64,000 bases of DNA from Opitutaceae bacterium (GTDB lineage Bacteria > Verrucomicrobiota > Verrucomicrobiia > Opitutales > Opitutaceae), in assembly GCA_028284235.1 (NCBI GenBank), contig JANQSC010000044.1, positions 1 to 64,000 of the forward strand, in the 5' to 3' direction. The translations under genes and the position numbers were made by a program. Under the pieces are notes generated by a model. That model saw only the letters and a list, made by a program, of their open reading frames with translations. It ran no database searches and had not been told where the DNA came from. This document shows, one piece after another, positions 42,882 through 49,664 of this stretch (the first letter of the stretch is position 1; every line of letters starts with the position of its first letter).

Positions 42882-43051
42882 TTTAACAGGATGCGCTCTC
42901 TACGTTCGCTCGCTTGATCCCGTCGAAGACGGGAACTTGATGATTTAGTTTTATCGAGAAGACGAAGGAGATTATCTGCGAAAATCAAGTTCCCGCGCAG
43001 CGGGATCAAACGAGCGAACCCGCTGGGCGGGAGAGCGCATCCTGTTAAAAA
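42882..43051. repeat. Family A cruciform element, copy 3
   Basis: Perfect 20-bp outer arms TTTTAACAGGATGCGCTCTC (42882-42901) and GAGAGCGCATCCTGTTAAAA (43032-43051). Inner hairpins are CCCGTC-GAA-GACGGG (42920-42934) and CCCGC-GCA-GCGGG (42993-43005). The inner third of each outer arm differs from copy 2 (GCGCTCTC versus GCGGTCAC) yet stays complementary. It lies in the convergent gap between permease and cytochrome genes, where it could act as a terminator. Confidence 0.9.
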
Positions 43052-43056
43052 AGAAA

Positions 43057-43731
43057 TTAGCGGTCTGCATCCTGTTCCCGTTTGTCCTGGAATCCTTGCA
43101 TATACGCGACGAGGTCTTTTAGTCCCTCAGCGTCGATGTGCGCCAGCGCATACGCCATTTGAATACCTTCAAAGTCGTCGCTGTGATAGCCGCGTTTGCC
43201 CGATGCGAACTTGCGGAGCTGGTCGAGCAAGTACCAATCCTCCTGTAAGTTCAAGGGAGGCGACTTCAAGGTCTCATTGCCTTCGCCCCGCGCCCCGTGA
43301 CACGGGATGCAGCTCGTGTACAAGATCTCGCCGCGAACCGCGTCGCCACGAACGACGGGGTCGTAGGGCTGAACCGGACGCTCGGCGATGTAGCGGGCCA
43401 GGAGTTCGATCTCCGCGTCGGTCTCGAACTTGTCCCGAGCGGCGCCCATCAACTGCTCGGACTTGTTGAGCGCGTTCTGGCCGCGCACGCCCGATCGAAA
43501 CTTCTGCAGTTGGAGCCTCGTATACCAGACGGGTAAACCGTCAATAATGGGTCCCCGCTGCATTTCCTGCGTGCTGTGGCAGATTAAGCACGACTCGAAC
43601 AAAACCTCCGCCTCCGCCCGCTGCTCGGGCGACAAAGCGCGATCGGAAGAGCAGCCAACCAATGCAGCCAAGAGGAGATAGGCCGCGCGCCGAGCGACTC
43701 TCGAGATCCATCTTGCTTTGCGAACCGACAT
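43057..43731 (-). CDS. Diheme cytochrome c lipoprotein (c4-like)
   Basis: A 224-residue electron-transfer protein. The lipoprotein signal ends LLLAALVGC (Cys27). Two heme sites are CLICH (Cys48-His52) and CIPCH (Cys141-His145), in two similar domains as in cytochrome c4. ATG 43731 is used instead of GTG 43746 because the signal follows at once. It is anchored in the periplasm and may receive electrons from dehydrogenases such as the GMC enzyme at 14.5 kb, but no linkage is visible. Confidence 0.9.
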   Translation of the reverse strand: MSVRKARWISRVARRAAYLLLAALVGCSSDRALSPEQRAEAEVLFESCLICHSTQEMQRGPIIDGLPVWYTRLQLQKFRSGVRGQNALNKSEQLMGAARDKFETDAEIELLARYIAERPVQPYDPVVRGDAVRGEILYTSCIPCHGARGEGNETLKSPPLNLQEDWYLLDQLRKFASGKRGYHSDDFEGIQMAYALAHIDAEGLKDLVAYMQGFQDKREQDADR

Positions 43732-43792
43732 CACGAAAAGAAACACACGTTCTGTGGGAGCAACCGGAGCATTCCAAACAAAAATCTCCCGA

Positions 43793-43863
43793 ATCAGGTA
43801 GGGACGGACCGTGGTTCGACAGAGCTCACCATCCTGAGTAGGTCGAAGGACCGGGCCGTCCGA
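43793..43863. repeat. Family C palindrome interrupted by a second palindrome
   Basis: ATCAGGTAGGGACGGACCG and CCGGGCCGTCCGA match the copy at 16837, but between them lies a 39-base insert (43812-43850) beginning TGGTTCGACAGAGCTCACC and ending GTAGGTCGAAGGA. The insert is itself an inverted repeat (TTCGAC/GTCGAA) of the widespread CTTCGAC...GTGAG...GTCGAA type. Confidence 0.75.
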
Positions 43864-43888
43864 ACAAACGAATCAATATTCGTCATCG

Positions 43889-43966
43889 CCCCGACAAGGT
43901 CGGGGCTAGGAGTCCCCGTCGGTGACGGGGCCAATAGGATCCCCGACGAGTCGGGGAAATAAGGTT
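43889..43966. repeat. Family E repeat, copy 1
   Basis: CCCCGAC-AAG-GTCGGGG, then GCTAGGAGTCCCCGTCGGTG, ACGGGGCCAATAGGATCCCC, and GAGTCGGGGAAATAAGGTT. Consecutive short hairpins made of CCCCG/CGGGG. A second copy is at 45764. Confidence 0.75.
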
Positions 43967-44001
43967 ATTGATACGGTGTAGTATCGTTTTCCGTCACAAC
44001 G

Positions 44002-44066
44002 AATCATCATGTTCCCGTCAGCGACGGGATCAAGCGAGCGAACGAAGAGAGCGCATCCTGTTAAAA
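44002..44066. repeat. Family A right-half remnant
   Basis: AATCATCATGTTCCCGTCAG, CCCGTC-AGC-GACGGG, and GAGAGCGCATCCTGTTAAAA. The left half is absent. Confidence 0.75.
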
Positions 44067-44478
44067 TCACCAACTCGAGCGAAGAAGGAATCCTGTTCCC
44101 GGCGCAGACGGGATCCTGCTCTCAGCCCGTCAAAGACCCCGATACAGCCGGCGGCTGAGATTTGAGTCCGAAGGAATCACTGTTTAAAAACCATATAATC
44201 GAGTCCAGTTCTCGCGTGTTAATCCTGTATTCAAAATACAAGACAATTTTTCTGTAAAATCGGCATTCTGCTCTTGATGCGTTAGAGTTTGCGACTAGTG
44301 TTTCCCATCGAAGAAACCGAGGTTTCTTTAATGGAATCCACAAAACGACTCACTGCTACCGCCGGGCCTGTATCCAGGCGCTCTCGTGCCTGCACGCACA
44401 TTCGATTGGGCTAATGCCTGACCTGTTTTATGTATATTGGCACTCGTGTCAGCTGTAGTTGTCGCGTGGAACACGCTA
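44067..44478. other. Intergenic region, no gene seen; AT-rich 5' region of the barrel gene
   Basis: The first 100 bases are more repeat debris (GAAGAAGGAATCCTGTTCCC; CTCAGCC/GGCTGAG around GTCAAAGACC). From about 44165 composition turns AT-rich. A hairpin AAGAAACC/GGTTTCTT lies at 44311-44328. The short frames here show no coding character, so I call none. TATATT near 44432 could be a -10 box of the barrel gene, weakly. Confidence 0.5.
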
Positions 44479-45075
44479 ATGAAAACTGAACGACTACAAA
44501 TGACTACTAAACGAATCCAAACCGCACTTATATTATTTCTAGCCCTTAGCCTTTCGAGCGCCGCTTGTTTTGCTGACGGGCTCCTGGGCGAACGCTATGT
44601 TTCCGTTGGCGTTTCAACCGACTTCGATTTCGAAGACTTTACGTTTTCAACTGCCTACAATATGAATGTAGCGGAAAGGGTTGACCTCGGTTTGGCTGTG
44701 GGTCAGTCGGATGATTCCGACTTTAGAGCGGCGTTATTGGATTTGGTGTACTTCAATTCGTTTGTCGAAGGAAGCAAACAGTCCTGGTATGTAGGAATTG
44801 AAGGAGGGTATGCGGAATACGACTTCGGTTTTTTCGACATCACCGATTTCGTTTATGGCGCCACAGTAGGAATCGAGTATCGAGCGACGGAGATTCTTAA
44901 TGTCAACTACGGAGTGTCTTACTTAGATACAGACGACGGGGGTTCGATCGGGTATGTCGGGTCTGTAGAATTGAACCGATGGTTCACGAAGTCGTTCAAT
45001 CTCGGCGCCGGCTTCAGCTTCAATTTTGATACCGATAGCGAGAGTATCGGTCTGACGGGTCGATTTCGGTTTTAG
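44479..45075 (+). CDS. Small outer-membrane beta-barrel protein
   Basis: About 198 residues from ATG 44479, with signal RIQTALILFLALSLSSAACFA (Met at 44500 is an alternative start). The mature part is a run of short amphipathic strands ending in GLTGRFRF with terminal Phe, and YVSVGVSTDFDF, YVGIEGGYAEYDF and NVNYGVSYLDTD resemble OmpA/porin-like 8-strand barrels. Ligand and function are unknown. The codon mix is AT-richer than in neighbouring genes. It is flanked by repeats on the left and by a TA pair on the right. Confidence 0.75.
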   Translation: MKTERLQMTTKRIQTALILFLALSLSSAACFADGLLGERYVSVGVSTDFDFEDFTFSTAYNMNVAERVDLGLAVGQSDDSDFRAALLDLVYFNSFVEGSKQSWYVGIEGGYAEYDFGFFDITDFVYGATVGIEYRATEILNVNYGVSYLDTDDGGSIGYVGSVELNRWFTKSFNLGAGFSFNFDTDSESIGLTGRFRF

Positions 45076-45102
45076 ACAATTGGCATTCGATGGTTAACTC
45101 AA

Positions 45103-45131
45103 ACTCGACCCGTCGCCTCGGCGGGTCGAGT
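45103..45131. terminator. Hairpin after the beta-barrel gene
   Basis: ACTCGACCCG pairs with CGGGTCGAGT around a 9-base loop. It is followed by AAACC rather than T's, so intrinsic termination on the plus strand is uncertain. Confidence 0.5.
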
Positions 45132-45167
45132 AAACCTAAATCGAAAGCTTGAAGAAGCGATTTCCTT

Positions 45168-45392
45168 ATGCAGATTGAATCCAGCATGAACGCCGCCGAG
45201 ATAATTCAGAAGATCGAAGCCATGCCGGATGATGAAAAGGGAAAAGTCATCGAGTTCATTCGGCAATTGGCTCAAGAGAAGTACAACGAGGAACAAATCC
45301 AAATTGCTTCTCAACGACTTGATGACTTCGAAAACGGTGTTCAAGAGGCGATTCCACATGAAGATGCCATGCGACGTTTACGCGGTGATTGA
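45168..45392 (+). CDS. Type II antitoxin (ParD/addiction-module type)
   Basis: A 74-residue acidic helical protein. AAEIIQKIEAMPDDEKGKVI is typical of small addiction-module antitoxins, and the C-terminal half (ENGVQEAIPHEDAMRRLRGD) is the likely toxin-binding tail. Its stop overlaps the toxin start (TTGA at 45389), as in TA operons. A GAAGAAG sequence about 10 bases upstream may be the ribosome site. It would neutralise the next gene's product and autoregulate. Confidence 0.8.
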   Translation: MQIESSMNAAEIIQKIEAMPDDEKGKVIEFIRQLAQEKYNEEQIQIASQRLDDFENGVQEAIPHEDAMRRLRGD

Positions 45393-45676
45393 AGCCGGTT
45401 CTTCATCTTAGCCAGGCACTGGCTGACGAACAAAGAGAAGTCGCATTTTGGAATTCGCAAAGTCCCGACCTCGGAGCGATTTTTCTTGCCGAGCTGTCCA
45501 ATGCGATCGACGCAATCGCGAACGCCCCTAATGGGTATGCTCGGGTGAAAAAGGGCGTCCAGCTCCGGCGATTTGTTGAGAAGCGTTTTAGTACTGCGAT
45601 ACTCTACCGGTATTATGAACGCGAGGACTTAGTGTTGATTGTCCGTGTCTACAACTGTCGCATGAACCCGAAGTGA
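45389..45676 (+). CDS. ParE/RelE-superfamily toxin
   Basis: A 95-residue toxin with start TTG 45389 overlapping the antitoxin stop. FWNSQSPDLGAIFLAELSNA, a segment near VKKGVQLRRFVEKRFSTAIL and LYRYYEREDLVLIVRVYNCR show the RelE/ParE fold pattern (helical hairpin, then strands ending in I-RVY). ParE members poison gyrase and RelE members cleave mRNA; the sequence does not decide which. The pair sits in the repeat-rich, compositionally distinct stretch and was probably acquired. Confidence 0.85.
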   Translation: MKPVLHLSQALADEQREVAFWNSQSPDLGAIFLAELSNAIDAIANAPNGYARVKKGVQLRRFVEKRFSTAILYRYYEREDLVLIVRVYNCRMNPK

Positions 45677-45763
45677 TTTTTGAAATAGGCGTTTCCTAGT
45701 TTGCGGCGGAACGTCGAACATCGGGTTGTCTTTTTATCATCGCTCTCCCGTCGAGACGGGTTC

Positions 45764-45856
45764 GCTAGGAGTCCCCGTCGGTGACGGGGCCAATAGGATC
45801 CCCGATGAACCACCGACTCTGTCGGGGTCCCTAGCTGGATCGGGGAAATAAGGTTC
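45764..45856. repeat. Family E repeat, copy 2 (interrupted)
   Basis: GCTAGGAGTCCCCGTCGGTG and ACGGGGCCAATAGGATCCCC match copy 1. Then an extra segment (about TGAACCACCGACTCTGTCGG) sits before the shared end CGGGGAAATAAGGTT. Confidence 0.7.
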
Positions 45857-45866
45857 TTGAACCATG

Positions 45867-45898
45867 ACTACGCGGCGCGGCGCGAGCGCCGGCCCTAC
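45867..45898. repeat. Family B right-arm fragment
   Basis: ACTACGCGGCGCGGCGCGAG then CGCCGGCCCTAC; only one arm is present, directly between family E and family A remnants. Confidence 0.7.
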
Positions 45899-45901
45899 GA
45901 G

Positions 45902-46052
45902 AATCATCAAGTTCCCGCCCCGCGGGATCAAGTGAGGTCCGCCGAAGTCCTGCGAAGCTCGTAGAGCGAAGAAGGAATCCTGTTAAAAATGAAAATCCTG
46001 TTGGCGAAGCCATCCTGTAGCCCCGACAAGTCGGGGCGTATCCTGTTAAAAA
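45902..46052. repeat. Family A remnants in tandem
   Basis: A right-half copy (AATCATCAAGTTCCCG to AATCCTGTTAAAA, 45902-45988), then two shorter pieces: AATCCTGTTGGCGAAGC and CATCCTGTAG, followed by CCCCGACAAGTCGGGG and TATCCTGTTAAAAA. With the two features to its left, it fills most of the 443-base gap before the helicase. No gene is seen. Confidence 0.7.
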
Positions 46053-46119
46053 CCATCTCTGTTGAATCAGGAATTGAGGATTGCCCATTCTCGTGTGAAG
46101 CGGATGCTCGGCGGTCTTT

Positions 46120-48669
46120 ATGGACTTTCCGCTACAGCCTCGGTTTGGCGAACGGGATTCGGATGCGCTGCTCGAGTGCTTCCTGACTTATTTGTCGGAC
46201 AAAAGCATCGACCCGTATCCAGCCCAGGAGAAGGCAATCCTCGAGGTCTTCAGCGGCAAGAATGTCATTCTCAATACGCCGACCGGATCTGGGAAATCGC
46301 TCGTCGCGGCGGCCATGCATTTCTACTCGGCATCGATGGGGCGCCGATCGGTTTACACTTGTCCCATCAAGGCCTTGGTGAACGAGAAATTCCTCGCTCT
46401 CTGCAAGGACTTTGGTCCGGAAAACGTCGGCATGATGACCGGCGACGCGAGCGTGAACCAAGGCGCTCCCATCCTCTGCTGTACGGCCGAGATCTTGGCG
46501 AACATCGCCCTGCGCGATGGCGACCAGGCCCGCGTGAACGATGTCATCATGGACGAGTTCCATTACTACTCGGACCACGAACGCGGGGTGGCCTGGCAGG
46601 CGCCCTTGCTGACGCTGCCGCATTGTCGCTTCATGCTCATCTCGGCGACTCTGGGGGACGTGCAGTTTTTTCGTCGCGATTTGGAGCGCTTGACCGGCGC
46701 AGGCTGTGCCATTGTATCCAGCGTGGAACGACCGGTACCCTTGGAGTTTCAGTATTTGGAAGTGCCGTTGATCGAGGCCTTGGAAAAACTAAAAGAGCAG
46801 GATCGGCGTCCGGTGTACATCGTTCACTTCACACAAAAGTCCGCCGCGGACACGGCTCAAAATTTGATGAGCGTCAACCCGTGTACGAAAGAAGAGAAGC
46901 GTGACTTGAGCGAAGCCCTGCAAGGCGTGGCCTTCACCAGTCCGTTTGGCAAAGAGATTCGCAAATATCTAGCCAACGGGATCGGGCTGCATCACGCGGG
47001 TTTGCTGCCGAAGTACCGGGTGTTGGTCGAGAGTTTCGCTCAAAAAGGGCTCCTGAAATTCATTTGCGGAACGGATACGCTCGGGGTGGGGGTGAACGTG
47101 CCGATTCGTACGGTTTTGTTTACGCAACTCTGCAAGTACGGCGGACAAAAGACGTCGATTTTGAGCGCCCGCGATTTCCATCAAATCAGCGGTCGGGCGG
47201 GCCGCAAAGGGTTCGATGATCGCGGTTACGTGGTGGCCCTGGCGCCGGAGCACGTCATCGAAAACAAGCGCTTGGAAGCGCGAGCGGCCGCGGACCCGAA
47301 AAAACGCAAGAAACTCGTGAAGCGGAAGCCGCCGGAGCGCGGATTCGTCCACTGGGACGAACAGACCTTCGAACGCTTGCAAGCGGCTCCACCAGAGCCC
47401 TTGGAATCTCGATTCAAGGTCTCTCACGGGATGCTGCTCAATGTGCTCAGTCGGTCGGGGGACGGGTGCCGGGACATGCGTACGCTCATTTCGGATTGCC
47501 ACAATACGGAAGCGTCGAAAAAGAGTCTCCGCAAAAAGGCTTTCCAATTGTTTCGGGCCCTGGTCGAGCGGAACATCATCGCGATCGACCCGGAGCTCGG
47601 AGCGACGCAGAAACTAGGGGTCAATGTCGAGTTGCAGGAGGACTTCTCGCTCAACCAAACCCTGTCGCTCTACTGCATCGACGCCTTGGGGATGTTGAAT
47701 ACGGAAGAGGACGCGTATCCGCTCAAACTGCTCAGTCTCGTGGAGTCCATCTTGGAGAATCCAGACGTGATTCTGCGTCGCCAGTTGGACGTCTTGAAGT
47801 CCGAGAAAATGGCCGAGATGAAAGCGTCGGGAATCGAATACGACGAGCGTATCGAAAAACTGGACGCGATGGAGTATCCGAAGCCGGAAAGCGAGTTCAT
47901 CTACGAGACCTTCAACGCCTTCGCTCGCCAGCATCCATGGGTGGGAAGCGAAAATATCAAACCGAAATCCATTGCTCGGGAAATGTACGAGCGGTATTCA
48001 AGTTTCAGTGACTACGTAAAGCTCTATGGGTTGGCTCGCTCGGAAGGCTTGCTGCTGCGTCACTTGACCAATGTGTACCGCATCCTGGAAAACACGGTGC
48101 CCACTGCGTTTAAAACGGAAGCGGTGAACGAGATATCCGTCTACTTGGAGCATCTTCTGAAAAACGTAGACTCGAGCTTGCTCGACGAATGGGAGCATAT
48201 GCGGAACCCGGACTACGTCGCGGAGGAGGGAGACGAGTTACCAGAACGAGTAGAGCCCGCAGATATCACAAGAGACAAGGCGGCGTTTACACGTTTAGTC
48301 CGCAATGAAGTGTTCGGCTTCGTCCGTCTTCTGGCAAACAAGCAGTACGCGGAGATTGCGGAGCGATTCGACTTGGAAGCGGTATTGGCGGAGCACGAAG
48401 GCGATACGAAGTGGAAGGACATTGCGTTGGAGCAACTTATGGCTCCGTACTACGAGGAGCGTAGTTGGATACGACTGGATCCGGAAGCGCGTTCGACAGA
48501 GCATACGCATGTTACGCGATCGGAGGAGAGAGCGACCTGGCGGGTGGAACAAACTTTGGTCGATTCAGAGGAATTGAACGACTGGCTCGTGACGTTTACC
48601 GTGAATCTGGTGGAATCGCGGAAACAGGATCGAGTGGTGATGGCATTGGAGCGAATAGGACGGCTGTGA
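46120..48669 (+). CDS. Ski2-like DEAD/DEAH-box helicase with DUF3516-type C-terminus
   Basis: ATP-dependent RNA/DNA helicase, 849 residues. Motif I TPTGSGKS (53-60), motif II DEFH (145-148), motif III SAT (175-177), [10 protein letters not shown] (291-300), and motif [17 protein letters not shown] (355-369). The last pattern and HHAG are typical of Ski2/Mtr4-like helicases. The C-terminal 450 residues match the DUF3516-type extension of bacterial members. It probably remodels RNA. Repeats flank it on both sides. The substrate is not determined. Confidence 0.92.
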   Translation: MDFPLQPRFGERDSDALLECFLTYLSDKSIDPYPAQEKAILEVFSGKNVILNTPTGSGKSLVAAAMHFYSASMGRRSVYTCPIKALVNEKFLALCKDFGPENVGMMTGDASVNQGAPILCCTAEILANIALRDGDQARVNDVIMDEFHYYSDHERGVAWQAPLLTLPHCRFMLISATLGDVQFFRRDLERLTGAGCAIVSSVERPVPLEFQYLEVPLIEALEKLKEQDRRPVYIVHFTQKSAADTAQNLMSVNPCTKEEKRDLSEALQGVAFTSPFGKEIRKYLANGIGLHHAGLLPKYRVLVESFAQKGLLKFICGTDTLGVGVNVPIRTVLFTQLCKYGGQKTSILSARDFHQISGRAGRKGFDDRGYVVALAPEHVIENKRLEARAAADPKKRKKLVKRKPPERGFVHWDEQTFERLQAAPPEPLESRFKVSHGMLLNVLSRSGDGCRDMRTLISDCHNTEASKKSLRKKAFQLFRALVERNIIAIDPELGATQKLGVNVELQEDFSLNQTLSLYCIDALGMLNTEEDAYPLKLLSLVESILENPDVILRRQLDVLKSEKMAEMKASGIEYDERIEKLDAMEYPKPESEFIYETFNAFARQHPWVGSENIKPKSIAREMYERYSSFSDYVKLYGLARSEGLLLRHLTNVYRILENTVPTAFKTEAVNEISVYLEHLLKNVDSSLLDEWEHMRNPDYVAEEGDELPERVEPADITRDKAAFTRLVRNEVFGFVRLLANKQYAEIAERFDLEAVLAEHEGDTKWKDIALEQLMAPYYEERSWIRLDPEARSTEHTHVTRSEERATWRVEQTLVDSEELNDWLVTFTVNLVESRKQDRVVMALERIGRL

Positions 48670-48683
48670 TATGGGAGTTGTTG

Positions 48684-48909
48684 TTTAAACAGGATGCGCC
48701 CCGACTGGTCGGGGCTCGTTTGATCACGCTTCGCGTGAACTTGATGTTTTTGTAGGGCTGGCGCTTGCGCCATGCCGCGTCTCAAAATGACGCTCCTGCA
48801 ACTTCGAACCACGCGGCGCGGCGCAAGCGCCGGCCCTACACAGTCGGGTCTTTGACGGGGCGTCGAAGTCCTGCGTAGCTCGGAGAGCGAAGAAGGAATC
48901 CTGTTAAAA
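48684..48909. repeat. Family A element carrying a nested family B hairpin
   Basis: Left half: TTTAAACAGGATGCGCC, CCCCGACTGGTCGGGG, CACGCTTCGCGTG, GAACTTGATG. Right half: GGGTCTTTGACGGGGCGTCG, GAAGTCCTGCGTAGCTCGGA, GAGCGAAGAAGGAATCCTGT then TAAAA. A complete family B hairpin (48752-48839) sits where the central loop would be. No gene is visible in the 308-base gap it fills. Confidence 0.75.
48752..48839. repeat. Family B hairpin element, copy 6 (nested)
   Basis: GTAGGGCTGGCGCTTGCGCC at the left and GGCGCAAGCGCCGGCCCTAC at the right, with CATGCCGCGT and ACGCGGC continuing the stem. Confidence 0.85.
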
Positions 48910-48977
48910 AACATTCCTGTTATCCATCCTGTTTTTGAGCTTGTTGGCGGCGGTACGCGGTTTTAGCGTCGCGGTGA

Positions 48978-49664
48978 ATGGAAGAGTCGAGTAACGGGGC
49001 GGCGATTGAGGAAGCGTTGAGCAAAATTGGGGATCGGTATCCAAGTTTCGCCTATCCGTGGGTGGGTCTCGAGTCGTTCATGGATGCCTCGGGTATGTCC
49101 CTTCTGCCTTTGATCGGTTACGGCAGTTTGATCAACGCCGCCTCCGCGGGTCGAACAATCAATGTCGGTTCCGATTCGGATCGAACGGCGGTCATCGCCT
49201 ATGGCGCCGTCCGCGTATTCAATTACCGAATGCCGAGCGATATGCTGGCCGAACGTTATGGAACACCGGAGACTTCCCGCTTCGTGGCGGCGCTCAACTG
49301 CGAGATCAGTGGACGAGCAAGCGACACCTTCAACGGCATCCTTACCCAAGTAAAACGCGACCGCCTCGACCCGCTACGCGATCGGGAAAAAGGCTACGCG
49401 CTCAAACCAGTCGTCTATCGCCCTTGGGACCAGCCGGAGGCTTCGCTAGAAGTCGCGTACATCTTCGAGTTGCTCTCGAGCCCCGATGGAAGGCTGAATC
49501 CATACGACGAGTCCATCTTCCCGCACGTTGCCTACACGCAATTATGTCAGGAGGGGGCGGAGGCGATTTCGCCGGAATTTCTGAGCTACTTCAACGCGAC
49601 CAGTTTCCTCGCGGACAAAGAGACCGCATTGGCCAATTACACCTTCCCGGCTGATACAATTTAG
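48978..49664 (+). CDS. Gamma-glutamylcyclotransferase-like protein
   Basis: A 228-residue cytosolic protein. The GGCT substrate loop reads LIGYGSLINAAS near residue 46. The product-binding core FNGILTQVKRDRLDPLRDRE (about 118-137), with a Glu in DREKGY, fits the GGCT catalytic acid position. GGCT-fold enzymes cleave gamma-glutamyl amino acids or related amides. The stop is directly followed by the start of the next gene with no gap, so the two are strictly co-transcribed. The actual substrate is unknown. Confidence 0.78.
   Translation: MEESSNGAAIEEALSKIGDRYPSFAYPWVGLESFMDASGMSLLPLIGYGSLINAASAGRTINVGSDSDRTAVIAYGAVRVFNYRMPSDMLAERYGTPETSRFVAALNCEISGRASDTFNGILTQVKRDRLDPLRDREKGYALKPVVYRPWDQPEASLEVAYIFELLSSPDGRLNPYDESIFPHVAYTQLCQEGAEAISPEFLSYFNATSFLADKETALANYTFPADTI

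Noticed and set aside
44122-44343. 73-residue minus-strand frame in the 747-base gap
   Set aside because: No recognisable motif, ribosome site or coding bias; it overlaps repeat debris and the AT-rich leader of the barrel gene.
33610-48909. Family A elements as insertion sequences
   Set aside because: The complete copies are about 156-174 bp, hold no transposase frame and show no clear target duplication; they fit non-coding structured repeats better.
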